Assembly (NCBI GenBank): GCA_963677325.2
Contig: CAXXGM010000008.1
Coordinates: 620,001-684,000 of the forward strand
Direction: 5' to 3'
From: G963677325 sp963677325
Lineage (GTDB): Bacteria > Bacteroidota > Bacteroidia > Bacteroidales > Prolixibacteraceae
Length of the DNA: 64,000 nt
The notes under the pieces were generated by a model that worked only from the letters and a program-made list of their open reading frames with translations, ran no database searches and had not been told where the DNA came from. A program made the position numbers and the translations under genes. Each line of letters starts with the position of its first letter. Position 1 is the first letter of the stretch. This document shows, piece after piece, positions 53,645-62,854 of the stretch.

Positions 53645-56050
53645 TTAAATCTGCACCACTTTAAAATGAATAGCAGTAGGTTCTTTTATTGAAGTTAAAT
53701 CAACAGTTCCCTTTTCGTCTGCTTTAAATTCCCGCGAACCGGCAGAAGCCGATTTAACTTTCCAGCCGTCAGGGATGCGGATACGGACTAGTGTTTTATC
53801 GGGTGTAAGGCTCGGAGGCGTGAAATTAAGTTCTACTTCGCCATTTTTAAGGTTGGATTTAATGGAGAAAGATGTCTTTCCAAATGCAGTAGGTGCATTC
53901 TTCACCTCGATCGTTTTGCCATCTTCGAGCCATGTGCGCGGAGTAGCAAATGCAAGGCGAAGGGTTTCAGGTTTACCGTCATCATCAAGATCCCAATCCT
54001 GAACAAGGATGTTCCGTAACATGGAGAGAAGGTGGGCGCTGGCAGCCGAATTTGGGGGGCAATAAAAAACACGTCCTTTGTTGTCCATGGGTCCAAGAGA
54101 ACAGCCTTCGCCTCCGATGAATGTGTTCCTGGTAAGCCCTTGAGCCAGCATTCCATAAAAACTCACAAGTGATCTTTCGGTGTCGTCGCGGAGAAGGGTA
54201 TTGAGCGAATAGCGTGTTCCGTACAGGGGATTGATGCGGTATTCACCTGTCCAGAAATTCCATTGTCCTCCACCGGAACGAATCATCCCCATGCAGATGC
54301 CGCCGTGTTTTTCCTGGTAATTGGGAATCCAGTTTTCTTCCTCACTGCCGGAAGGGAAAATGTTGCTTTGAATGGTGTAGCCAATGATGATATTCCAATA
54401 ACTGCCTATTCTTGAATGCAGAATGGGATCATGCACCGGTTCGCCTCCATTCAGGGCAATCGGGACAAAAGGAGGAACAGTCTCATGGCTGGCTGTTTTA
54501 TGGATTGCATCCAGAACAACTTTACGGAATGTAAGGGCTTCGCCGATGTAATGATCTGCTTCCTTTTTATAACCGGTTTTCCTGAGCACAGCTCCAAGAT
54601 CACGCATGGCTCTCCAGGCATGTGCATTCACATTCAGGCTCTGTACGAGGGTGTGAATATCCCCGCAATATTGCTCTTCAGGATAAAGCCCACCCGGACC
54701 GGTTCGTCCTTTATCCAGCATTTTTGCTTCTTTTTCCCAGTAAGGCCTTAACTCTTCTACGGCTTTTTTATCCCTGGTGTGCCAGTAATATTGACAAAGA
54801 TCGATGATCTTGAATCCTGCGTTATGCAATTCAAGTCCTTTACGCGAAAAATCAAACAAAGGAATCATGTAGCGCTTTGTCTCTTCGGTGTATCCGTAAT
54901 TTAACAGAGCCTGCAATGCATCGCTGCCTTCTGCTTCGTACATCTTCTGGTACTGGTTTCCTGCACTGTAAAAGAGATTATTACCATTCACCAATTGAAA
55001 TATCTGGCAGAGTGAATTGCGGCAGGCATTGTTCACGAGCGTTTCGGGAGTGGTAATTTCCATTCCTTCGGAGATTTTCTTCTTCCAGGTTTGGATACAA
55101 AGTTCTCGTTGTGATTCATAAGCATCATTGTTCATGACCGGAGCCAAATTTCCGCCAAACGGTTTGGTTGCAATTGCCATAGTAGCAGAGGAGCCGGGAG
55201 TAAGACGCGCTTTAATCAGATTTTTTTCTTTTTTCCAGGAGCTGTCAAATAAAGCAATTACATTGCCGTACTCATCCAGTAATCTTCCCTCTTTCAGATT
55301 TACAGAATCCACTCCGGCTTCGACAGCTATATATCCATCGGAGCCTTGTTTCAGATCGAATTTTACATACACCACTCCATTTTGTGAAGATACAGGATCA
55401 GTACCTGCAAAGGCTTCCAGACGGTAGATTTCAGCATGGCCGGTTTTCCTTTGCGAATTCAAAGGAACCATCCCTTCGGATTGAAAAGGGGAAGTGTGAG
55501 CATAACAGATTTGGGGAATCGGCAGCCATCCTTCAACCAGGGATGGTTCTTCCAAACGATCGCTGATGCTTCCGAATATAAAATCATCCGGTCCGACACG
55601 AAATGTGAAAGGAATACCCACATCCCGCCATGAATGAACTCCACCACGCGTATTAATGCCGCTGCCATTGGAAATTAGACGTGCTTTTATTGCAGATTCC
55701 GGGGCGCTCAAAACAATAGGATAATATCGGAAATCGGCATTTACATATCTTGGAGGGGGTAAAAGTTTGGCAAAAAAATCGTATGACGGTCCGTTCGGCT
55801 GAGCCATTGCTGCCTCTCCCCAAAGGTCCCGGCTTGATTTCATAGCCTCTTCAAATGTTGCAATTTTTGTCACTGATTGTGCCTGGGATTTGGGGCACGA
55901 GAAAAGAAGTGATATAAAGATTCCGGAATAGATCAAAAACGCAAAGAAACGGATTGATTTAAGTCTTACTGGATGCATTGCCCCCAGAGATGTTAATAAA
56001 TCACTTTCAGAGGATATTGAATATTTCAGTGCTGTAGTGTGATTTTTCAT
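53645..56050 (-). CDS. Putative six-hairpin glycosidase, secreted
   Basis: 801 residues from the ATG at 56050. A second ATG at 55978 (MHPVRLKSIRFFAFLIYSG) would place the signal peptide at the very start and may be the true one. The N-terminal ~280 residues are beta-rich; the C-terminal half resembles an (alpha/alpha)6 barrel: DALQALLNYGYTEETKRYM, AGFKIIDLCQYYWHTRDKKA, SRIGSYWNIIIGYTIQSN, RGGGQWNFWTGEYRINPLY-type segment (read RSGGGQWNFWTGEYR) and a closing beta domain. This fits six-hairpin glycosidases (GH78/GH95/GH127-like), but I cannot name a family. Its promoter region carries the shared box and a hairpin in the leader. Confidence 0.65.
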   Translation of the reverse strand: MKNHTTALKYSISSESDLLTSLGAMHPVRLKSIRFFAFLIYSGIFISLLFSCPKSQAQSVTKIATFEEAMKSSRDLWGEAAMAQPNGPSYDFFAKLLPPPRYVNADFRYYPIVLSAPESAIKARLISNGSGINTRGGVHSWRDVGIPFTFRVGPDDFIFGSISDRLEEPSLVEGWLPIPQICYAHTSPFQSEGMVPLNSQRKTGHAEIYRLEAFAGTDPVSSQNGVVYVKFDLKQGSDGYIAVEAGVDSVNLKEGRLLDEYGNVIALFDSSWKKEKNLIKARLTPGSSATMAIATKPFGGNLAPVMNNDAYESQRELCIQTWKKKISEGMEITTPETLVNNACRNSLCQIFQLVNGNNLFYSAGNQYQKMYEAEGSDALQALLNYGYTEETKRYMIPLFDFSRKGLELHNAGFKIIDLCQYYWHTRDKKAVEELRPYWEKEAKMLDKGRTGPGGLYPEEQYCGDIHTLVQSLNVNAHAWRAMRDLGAVLRKTGYKKEADHYIGEALTFRKVVLDAIHKTASHETVPPFVPIALNGGEPVHDPILHSRIGSYWNIIIGYTIQSNIFPSGSEEENWIPNYQEKHGGICMGMIRSGGGQWNFWTGEYRINPLYGTRYSLNTLLRDDTERSLVSFYGMLAQGLTRNTFIGGEGCSLGPMDNKGRVFYCPPNSAASAHLLSMLRNILVQDWDLDDDGKPETLRLAFATPRTWLEDGKTIEVKNAPTAFGKTSFSIKSNLKNGEVELNFTPPSLTPDKTLVRIRIPDGWKVKSASAGSREFKADEKGTVDLTSIKEPTAIHFKVVQI

Positions 56051-56096
56051 AAAAGTGATTGCTTTAGCGTTTCAGTCATTTTAACAGTATTAGAAA

Positions 56097-56154
56097 TTAG
56101 ATATGAGATATTAAGGATGAGAGAGATAACTCATATCTCATATCTCATATCTAA
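56097..56154. repeat. Leader hairpin of ATATCTCAT words
   Basis: TTAGATATGAGATAT (56097-56111) is a perfect 15-bp inverted match to ATATCTCATATCTAA (56140-56154). TCATATC occurs three times in tandem in the right arm. It lies between the promoter-like element and the start codon, so it would be in the 5' leader of the six-hairpin gene. Confidence 0.65.
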
Positions 56155-56173
56155 TGTCTGTTTATCATCGGAG

Positions 56174-56213
56174 CGAAATTACCTTGAGGTATGAGGGTTG
56201 CCATAATACTTTT
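56174..56213 (-). promoter_or_regulatory. Promoter/operator of the six-hairpin gene
   Basis: Minus strand: AAAAGTATTAT (56213-56203), 19 nt after the 13-base proximal block, then TAATTTCG (56181-56174), one mismatch from TAnnTTTG. The distal box expected 21 bp upstream (56224-56234) is poorly matched, so this site has only one good box. Further TATAATAC-like strings occur at 56232 and 56251 in the divergent gap. Confidence 0.5.
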
Positions 56214-56383
56214 CATTTTATTTGTTGTATTATAATCTAAAAACACCTTTATAATACTAAACTACAGCAAGAAATTAAAAGCTAATTTTTATCATTGTTC
56301 CTTAAAAGAGGAAATAAAAATCTGATAGAAATATACTGTTTTTTAATTTATTATGCGAATTAAGAGTTGAAAATATCATCTTC

Positions 56384-56529
56384 GATAACCTAATCTTTTA
56401 AAAAACACCTCAGTAGACGGATTGATTTTACCCCTCCACCGACCTAATTACCTGATTAAATTAGGTAATTAGGTAAATTTTTCTCTACCGGCCATTTCTA
56501 CTGAGGTGTTTTCAACAGATTAGGTTATC
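56384..56529. repeat. MITE-like nested palindrome, copy 2
   Basis: A 146-bp block with perfect 12-bp ends (GATAACCTAATC 56384-56395, GATTAGGTTATC 56518-56529). A 16-bp perfect inner inverted repeat is at 56402-56417 / 56497-56512 (AAAACACCTCAGTAGA) and a 12-bp centre at 56442-56453 / 56463-56474 (ACCTAATTACCT) with a 9-nt loop. CCTAAT/ATTAGG words recur in ends and centre. It lies 110 bp upstream of the plus-strand gene at 56639. No ORF. Confidence 0.8.
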
Positions 56530-56638
56530 CATTTCTTATTTTGAACGTTTAATGAAAATAGCTTTATACATAATTGGCTACAATACAATGTCAACTTTCC
56601 AAGTTTCATTATTTTCCAACCCTTAATTCGCATTTATT

Positions 56639-58750
56639 ATGGAAAAACTCTCCCGAAGAAACTTTGTCAAAAAATCTGCGGTAAATGCTTTAGGAATTGG
56701 TATGGTTGGCAATCTGCCGTTACCGGAATCATTTTTTACTCTGAAAACGGAAACAGTAAAGGATGGTAACCTTAAGCCTGCTTTTGTTCCGGTTCATGCT
56801 ATCAGCTGGTGGTGCAATATAGAAGATCTTCAATGGCCCCAGAAGAAAATTGTGGACAAAATCAAGAAACGTGCAGAGGCATTTGCAGAGGCTGAAATCG
56901 ATACCGCGATAAATTATGGTTTTCATATCCGGTTTGACTTCTCTAATTATTTTGGACAGCTGCATGGATATTATGCGAATGTTTGTGCAGAGCTGCATAA
57001 ATATGGAATAAAATTCATGGATCATTATTCCTGCAATCATGTGGAAAGACCCAGAGGTGAGGCTGAATTAAGAGCTCTTGCAAAGGGGCAGCGGCATCAT
57101 ACGCTGTTATTTCATGATCCCATTGCCGCTGAATTTGCTCAATACGAAGGACATTTTTTTAAAGATATTTGTGAAGTCGACCTTCGGGACGGGAAAAGAG
57201 GTTACACTGACCGGTATCAGATGGAAGTTTTCTGTCACAACAATCCCGGATTCCTGGACATGCATAAGAAATACCTCCAGAGATTGATGAAAGAAGTACC
57301 TTTTGATGGAATTGAGGTAGACGATATGTGCGATTATGCCGGACTTACTACTTGCGGATGCAGTCATTGCAGGGATCGGTTCAAAAGAGATTACGGGCAT
57401 GATATACCTCCTTTCGGGGAAAAATCATTCTGGGGTGATACAAAAAAAGGAATGTTGCAGTGGGGGAATTATGAAAATCCGGTCTTTCGTGACTGGCTGC
57501 AAATGAAAACCGATTCCATAGCCGGTCATGTGAAGATGATCAAGACAGTCGTAGGAGATAAACCATTGATGTCATGCTGTTCGGGTACTGGGCCCATCAT
57601 TCTGAATACCTTCTCGCTTAATCTTGAGAAAATGGCTCCGCACCTGGATTTCTTTATGCTGGAGAACGTTGGCACGAATGTAAAATGCGTTGACTGGATC
57701 AAAATGGATGCAGAGGCATTGCAGCAGAAAGACATAGCACAAAAAAGAGGAAATGCTCCGGCCATGGCTTTAAGTTACACGATCTATGAAAAAGGCGGCT
57801 ATTTGGGTTGGGGCCTCAGCCGTTTTTGGGGCGTAGGCAACTGGAGCAGTACGCATAACCAAAGGTTGGAGGAAGATCCGGCTGATGCCATGCAGACAGA
57901 GGATATCATAAGTCCTTACAACAATTGGGAGATGAGACACAGCAATCTTGATCTGGTGGAAGGGAAGGATTTTACAGAAGTCCGCCTCGTTAGCGGCAGT
58001 TATTGCAGGGATAATGGATGGAAGAGTGCTGAGGGACTCGAACAATGGGATAAAGTAAAAGCATGGTCAGAGAACCTTGTTAAGAACAATATAGGATACC
58101 GGTTTGTACGTTCCGCGGAGCTTGCCAACGCAGCAGAATTGAATAAGGATCAAACTCCTTTGATAATGGATAGTCTGGCTTGCATTTCCGACGATCAGTT
58201 CACAGCCATCAGTAATTATCTTGCAAGGGGAGGGGAGGCCTGGTTGGCTTTGCCTTTTGGCACCCATGATGAAAAAGGATTCAAAAGGGAGATCCCGTTA
58301 TCAGATAAGCTGTTTAAATCAAAGCATAAAAACCTGCTGCTGATTGATACGGTTACTTCTTCAAATGTGCTTTTCGGTCTGATTAAGAAGGGCAGATTTC
58401 ATCCGGCCATTAAGCAGTTTTCTGGAGATCAGGGTTGGGTCGTGAGAGTAAGATTGCATAATAACAAACCGGTATTTCATTTTATGAATACCGCTCTTGA
58501 GGCCGTTCCTCATTCTGCAATTAAAGATAATTCCGGCACGCCTATCTTAAAAGATATTGAATCTAACGTTGAAAATAATCATCTTAGTTTTGAAATTGAT
58601 ACCCGAAAAATCCCTTTCCAGGAGTTGCACCTTATGAACCCTGAGATTGGAGAAGAGAAACGAAAATGTAAAGTTGAGGTCAAAAGTAAAAAGTTGTCGG
58701 TCTTGAATGTTAACCTTGATAAAATTTCAGTGTACGCAGTCATATCTTAA
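56639..58750 (+). CDS. Tat-exported putative glycoside hydrolase (GHL/GH42-like)
   Basis: 703 residues. The leader MEKLSRRNFVKKSAVNALGI is a twin-arginine signal. The barrel contains CAELHKYGIKFMDHYSCNHV, HKKYLQRLMKEVPFDGIEVD followed by DMCDYAGLTTCGCSHCRDRF, a Cys-rich CxCxxC segment seen in uncharacterised hydrolase-like families. A Rossmann-like middle domain follows (LNKDQTPLIMDSLACISDDQ, LARGGEAWLALPFGTHD) as in beta-galactosidase trimerisation domains, then a beta-rich C-terminus. I cannot assign a CAZy family. It diverges from the six-hairpin gene; the 588-bp gap holds the MITE-like element. Confidence 0.65.
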   Translation: MEKLSRRNFVKKSAVNALGIGMVGNLPLPESFFTLKTETVKDGNLKPAFVPVHAISWWCNIEDLQWPQKKIVDKIKKRAEAFAEAEIDTAINYGFHIRFDFSNYFGQLHGYYANVCAELHKYGIKFMDHYSCNHVERPRGEAELRALAKGQRHHTLLFHDPIAAEFAQYEGHFFKDICEVDLRDGKRGYTDRYQMEVFCHNNPGFLDMHKKYLQRLMKEVPFDGIEVDDMCDYAGLTTCGCSHCRDRFKRDYGHDIPPFGEKSFWGDTKKGMLQWGNYENPVFRDWLQMKTDSIAGHVKMIKTVVGDKPLMSCCSGTGPIILNTFSLNLEKMAPHLDFFMLENVGTNVKCVDWIKMDAEALQQKDIAQKRGNAPAMALSYTIYEKGGYLGWGLSRFWGVGNWSSTHNQRLEEDPADAMQTEDIISPYNNWEMRHSNLDLVEGKDFTEVRLVSGSYCRDNGWKSAEGLEQWDKVKAWSENLVKNNIGYRFVRSAELANAAELNKDQTPLIMDSLACISDDQFTAISNYLARGGEAWLALPFGTHDEKGFKREIPLSDKLFKSKHKNLLLIDTVTSSNVLFGLIKKGRFHPAIKQFSGDQGWVVRVRLHNNKPVFHFMNTALEAVPHSAIKDNSGTPILKDIESNVENNHLSFEIDTRKIPFQELHLMNPEIGEEKRKCKVEVKSKKLSVLNVNLDKISVYAVIS

Positions 58751-58841
58751 ATGTCAGAATAAATACCAAAGAAATTTCGATACAAAGCTTAAAGGAGATT
58801 ATCGGGAAAGATCAGAGTAAAGGGTTATTAGAAAATTGAAA

Positions 58842-59855
58842 TCATTTTTGGTCAATTGCATGCATATACTCAATTAGATCAACGAGCTTTTTAGAATAGG
58901 CCCATTCATTGTCGAACCATGCAACCACTTTCGCAAAATGATCATTTAATCCAAAACCTGCTCCGGCATCAAAGATTGCAAGATGTGAATCAGACAGAAA
59001 ATCAATGGAAACGACTTCGTCTTCTGTGTAGCCAAGAATACCCTGTAATTCACCCTCCGCTGCGGCTTTCATTGCTTCACAGATCAAATTGTAAGGAGCC
59101 GGTTTTTTAAGACGGCAGGTAAGATCTGCTACTGAAACAATTGAATTGGGCACCCGGAATGAAATTCCGGTGATTTTTCCATTCATCTCCGGAATGATTC
59201 TGTTCAAAGCTTTTGCAGCTCCCGTTGAGGTAGGAATGATATTCTGTAAGGCGCCTCTGCCTTCCCGCCGATTTTTTGTTGAAGGACCGTCCACTGTTTT
59301 TTGAGTAGGGGTACTGGGATGGATGGTTGTCAGAAGACCTTCTGTAAGGCCAAAATTGTCATTCAGTACTTTTGCAATCACAGCAAGACAGTTTGAAGAG
59401 CAGGAAGCATTAGAGACAATCTTCAAATCTGATGTGTAATTTTTATGGTTTATGCCCATCACAAACATCGGAGTAGTGTCTTTTGAAGGAGCCGAGATAA
59501 TGACCTTTTTCGCACCTGCATCAATGTGTGACTGACATTTAATTTTATCAAGGAAATAGCCTGAAGATTCTACCACATATTCTGCCTCAACCTCACTCCA
59601 ATTAATGTCAGAAGGATTTCTTTCAGAGGATACCCGTATCTTATTTCCATTCACATTCAGCGTCCCATCTTCAAAAAATGCAATTCCTTTAAAGCGGCCA
59701 TGAGTGGAATCGTAATTTAGCAGATAGGCCAGATAGTGTCCATCAATAACATCATTGATCGCTACAATTTTCATATCTCTGTTTTCGATGGCTGCTCTAA
59801 AAACCATCCGGCCAATGCGGCCAAACCCATTAATACCAATTCTAATTTCAGACAT
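58842..59855 (-). CDS. gap: Glyceraldehyde-3-phosphate dehydrogenase
   Basis: 337 residues. The Rossmann start is IRIGINGFGRIGRMVFRAAI; the catalytic loop reads SNASCSSNCLAVIAKVL (Cys of ASC-x-x-NC; SS replaces the common TT), with HPSTPTQKTVDGPSTKNRR and AWFDNEWAYSKKLVDLIEYM at the C-terminal NAD site. It oxidises glyceraldehyde-3-phosphate in glycolysis. The gene is monocistronic; a perfect TCACATGTGA palindrome lies 2 bp upstream of the ATG. The SS substitution is minor and activity is expected. Confidence 0.95.
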   Translation of the reverse strand: MSEIRIGINGFGRIGRMVFRAAIENRDMKIVAINDVIDGHYLAYLLNYDSTHGRFKGIAFFEDGTLNVNGNKIRVSSERNPSDINWSEVEAEYVVESSGYFLDKIKCQSHIDAGAKKVIISAPSKDTTPMFVMGINHKNYTSDLKIVSNASCSSNCLAVIAKVLNDNFGLTEGLLTTIHPSTPTQKTVDGPSTKNRREGRGALQNIIPTSTGAAKALNRIIPEMNGKITGISFRVPNSIVSVADLTCRLKKPAPYNLICEAMKAAAEGELQGILGYTEDEVVSIDFLSDSHLAIFDAGAGFGLNDHFAKVVAWFDNEWAYSKKLVDLIEYMHAIDQK

Positions 59856-60050
59856 ATCACATGTGAATTAATGAGGATAGCAAGGTAATTTCCTCATTAT
59901 TATATTTTCCTTTTTTTTGGATTTATCTGGGATAAATCAATACTTATTTTCTGAACAGGGAGCTTAAACAACGCATTTCCAGGTGAGAATTTCTATACCA
60001 TAAAATGGGATAAGACTCTCACTGAAATAGAATAAGTTGGTTCCTGATAC

Positions 60051-61460
60051 TTATTGGATTATGGTATCAATATCCCAGTTATCGGTTCTGAAAAGATTTA
60101 CAGGCAGCCCTTCTTTGCTAAAGAGATTAGGGATAGCCGTATTGGTAAATCCAAACCTGACTGCAATTGGATTTTTGATCGTTTTATTCGATACAATCAC
60201 ACTGCTTCCATCAATTTTGGCAGTCGCAGGTAAAAACTTGTGATCATCACCGGAAATATAAAATTCTGAGACAAGGCTTGCCTTGTCTCTACATATCAAT
60301 CCGTTCTCTGCATTAATAAATTCTATTCTTATTTTATTTTTTTCAATTTTCATCGATTTATACATTGGAAATTTGTAGATCAATCCAGCCTTTCCATAGT
60401 GTTCGGACAAAGCAAGATTGGCTAACCTTAAACCTACAAAGGTTTTATCTGAAGGATGAACATTAGTGACATCATCAACAAGATCGGTTATGACGATCAT
60501 CCCGGTTTTTGGAATGGTAAGGCAATTGGTTTGAGCTTCGCGCAGCAAGGCACAAAAATTATTCTTCCCATAACGGGAATAGGGGCCAATCTGGACATAA
60601 TAGAAAGGAAATTCTTTTCCCCACGCCTTACGCCAGGATCCGATCAATGTGGTTAATAATTGTTGGTAGGTTGAGCAGGTCCAAACATTGTTTTCACCCT
60701 GATACCAGATAACACCTGATATTTCAAAATTGGTAAGAGGATAAATCATCGCATTGTAGATCGATCCGGGGATAACAGGCCAGGAGGAAGAGGGGGCCAG
60801 TTTTTGGGAAGCGGCTTTCAATTGCGAGTCATTCTCAATAAGTTGTTTGGGTGTCCAAACCTCGGCCGCAGTGCCGCCCCAATTGCTGTTAATCAATCCG
60901 ACCGGGACATTCAACGCTTTCTGAAGATTTTTTCCATAAAAATATCCTACTGCGCTAAAATGCTTTATTTCATCCGGAGAACAAACTTTCCAACTGCCTT
61001 CACAATTCTCCTGTGGAAATTCCGAGGTTGATTTTGTTACATAGAACAAACGGATATTCTTGTTATTGGCCTCATTGGCTTCCTCAAGCAATTGTTTGGG
61101 TCCCAGACCCCGTTCCATGTTGCTTTGACCGCTGCAGACCCAAACTTCGCCGATCATGACATCGTCAATCTTTGATCCGTTGATGCTGATCTGATAGGGA
61201 CCTCCTGCTGAAGGGGTTTTAATTTTCTGGCTCCATTTGGCTGTACCTTCTCCAATCAGGCGATAGGATACCGTGTCCCATGTAGTTCTTATGGTGATCT
61301 TTTCTCCGGGATTACACCAACCCCATAGCCTGGCTTCACTGTTTTGCTGTAGCACCATATGACTGCCAATAATGGATGGCAATCTGACTGCAGCTTGTAA
61401 TAAAATTACACCAAAAGAAAAAACTAAACTGAGAACAGTTTTATAAAAAGAAATCCTCAT
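60051..61460 (-). CDS. Sialate O-acetylesterase-like SGNH hydrolase, secreted
   Basis: 469 residues with a signal peptide (MRISFYKTVLSLVFSFGVIL). EVWVCSGQSNMERGLGP near residue 110 holds the GQSNM nucleophile block, VGLINSNWGGTAAEVWTP the oxyanion Gly/Asn, GVIWYQGENNVWTC a further block and TNVHPSDKTFVG the catalytic Asp-x-x-His-like end (NVHPSDK). Family enzymes remove O-acetyl groups from sialic acids or other acetylated sugars. Position after the DUF5017 and SusD genes suggests it de-esterifies the same glycan. There are 260 bp between it and that pair, including a strong terminator. Confidence 0.88.
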   Translation of the reverse strand: MRISFYKTVLSLVFSFGVILLQAAVRLPSIIGSHMVLQQNSEARLWGWCNPGEKITIRTTWDTVSYRLIGEGTAKWSQKIKTPSAGGPYQISINGSKIDDVMIGEVWVCSGQSNMERGLGPKQLLEEANEANNKNIRLFYVTKSTSEFPQENCEGSWKVCSPDEIKHFSAVGYFYGKNLQKALNVPVGLINSNWGGTAAEVWTPKQLIENDSQLKAASQKLAPSSSWPVIPGSIYNAMIYPLTNFEISGVIWYQGENNVWTCSTYQQLLTTLIGSWRKAWGKEFPFYYVQIGPYSRYGKNNFCALLREAQTNCLTIPKTGMIVITDLVDDVTNVHPSDKTFVGLRLANLALSEHYGKAGLIYKFPMYKSMKIEKNKIRIEFINAENGLICRDKASLVSEFYISGDDHKFLPATAKIDGSSVIVSNKTIKNPIAVRFGFTNTAIPNLFSKEGLPVNLFRTDNWDIDTIIQ

Positions 61461-61662
61461 GAATCAAGTATTAAAATTCTGTTTATTTGAGGGTAGTAAT
61501 TATAATCAGAACCGTTAATTAATTCTGCCAAATTAAGGTTAAAAATGATAAATACCATATGTTTTTTCTGCGATTCACCACAATAAAACATCTCTTAGGC
61601 TTTATATATCCTGATTTTTTAACCCTCACAGAAAATACAAAAGAAATAAATTAAAATATAAT

Positions 61663-61698
61663 AAAAAAGGATTAACCCATGATCAGGTTAATCCTTTT
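61663..61698 (-). terminator. Strong rho-independent terminator
   Basis: AAAAGGATTAACC (61665-61677) and GGTTAATCCTTTT (61686-61698) form a perfect 13-bp stem with an 8-nt loop. On the minus strand it is followed by a run of six T (61668-61663), partly inside the stem. It lies 24 bp after the stop of the DUF5017-like gene and ends the SusD unit. Confidence 0.9.
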
Positions 61699-61721
61699 AT
61701 GATAAGACTTGGACTGTAATT

Positions 61722-62831
61722 TTACGGGATCACATTAATGTATATTGAATCTACTTTTGCTTTCGTCTGTTCAATTGATGCATTGAAGCCAACGAAATAT
61801 GCTAAATAGGTCCCCGGTACAGCGTAAGTATAGGGATACATTGTCAACGTGGAAGCTGCAGGGCCGGATTTTATCGCCGTTGAATAATCCGGACCAAGAT
61901 TTACCGATGTTAAACTTATTGGTGCGCTTACGGCCCAGTTTTCGGTGACCGGATTGTTATCCGTTGCGTTCGGATCGAAAGGAACGTAAGGCGTCCACAC
62001 CGCGGATGGGTTGTACGTCAGGCTGCCCCGAATGTACATTGGATCGTTCTTATCCCATTTGGCAAGTGTTGAATCATATTTTGCCAATTCCGGATAACGA
62101 TATTCAGGTCCCCAGAGTGTTACCCTTGTGCTGGTCACCGATGATTGAGCGCGATTGGTCGTAGGGCTGTTATCAACGAGTGTGAATCCGGCATGAATCT
62201 GATCTGCAAGGGTCAGCGCAATAGGAGTTGTACCTGCGGTATTCGGAAGAGTGGCTTTACTCTTTATTGCAAAAGTCTGAAGATACCACTGACGGGCTAA
62301 ATTGGTGAGCGACTGAGCATTGGTTACGTACTTGAAAGCAATATAAATCGGCTTCCCGGCGACTGTCAGATCAGATATATCCTGAGTTCCGGAGGCTGTA
62401 AAAGTAGCGCTCGTTCCAGGTGATAAGGTAAATCTGCTGGTAATATCCGTCCAGGTAGCTGCCTTAACTTTGTCCAAACTACTGTAATCACCATTGAAAT
62501 CAGTCGATGCCAAAATCGAAACTTGATTAGTCTGCCAGACTGCACCTGTTTGTATTTGTAACGAGCTCGTGAATTCCATCGTAGCTCCGGCTCCTGTCAC
62601 ATCAATTATTCTTCCATTTCTGAAATCGTAATCTTTCAGGGTTTCACCCGAGTAAAATGAAATGGTATGGGCATCACCTGAAAAATAGAATGTAATGGGC
62701 TGCCCGGCTTTAACCGTAGTGTTTTTGACTGTTACATCAAAGGTCGGGCTTTCCAGATTCGTTACAATATCTTTGCTACAGGAGACCATTAGCAGTACTC
62801 CCAATAACATGTAATAATATTTGAATTTCAT
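61722..62831 (-). CDS. DUF5017-like surface lipoprotein (SusE position)
   Basis: 369 residues from the ATG at 62831 (MKFKYYYMLLGVLLMVSCSK, lipobox MVSC). Longer starts at 62837 and 62861 exist; the latter overlaps the preceding SusD gene. A beta-sandwich at the N-terminus (FDVTVKNTTVKAGQPITFYF, DAHTISFYSGETLKDYDF) matches the DUF5017 domain seen in SusE/F-position lipoproteins, followed by further beta-rich repeats. It is probably a surface glycan-binding partner of the adjacent SusD. The gene is closed by a strong terminator. Confidence 0.78.
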   Translation of the reverse strand: MKFKYYYMLLGVLLMVSCSKDIVTNLESPTFDVTVKNTTVKAGQPITFYFSGDAHTISFYSGETLKDYDFRNGRIIDVTGAGATMEFTSSLQIQTGAVWQTNQVSILASTDFNGDYSSLDKVKAATWTDITSRFTLSPGTSATFTASGTQDISDLTVAGKPIYIAFKYVTNAQSLTNLARQWYLQTFAIKSKATLPNTAGTTPIALTLADQIHAGFTLVDNSPTTNRAQSSVTSTRVTLWGPEYRYPELAKYDSTLAKWDKNDPMYIRGSLTYNPSAVWTPYVPFDPNATDNNPVTENWAVSAPISLTSVNLGPDYSTAIKSGPAASTLTMYPYTYAVPGTYLAYFVGFNASIEQTKAKVDSIYINVIP

Positions 62832-62854
62832 AATCATTTTAAATATGAAGTTAT

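Noticed and set aside
59857..59866. TCACATGTGA palindrome before the GAPDH gene
   Set aside because: Only 2 bp from the start codon, too close to be a normal operator; a ten-base palindrome alone is weak evidence.
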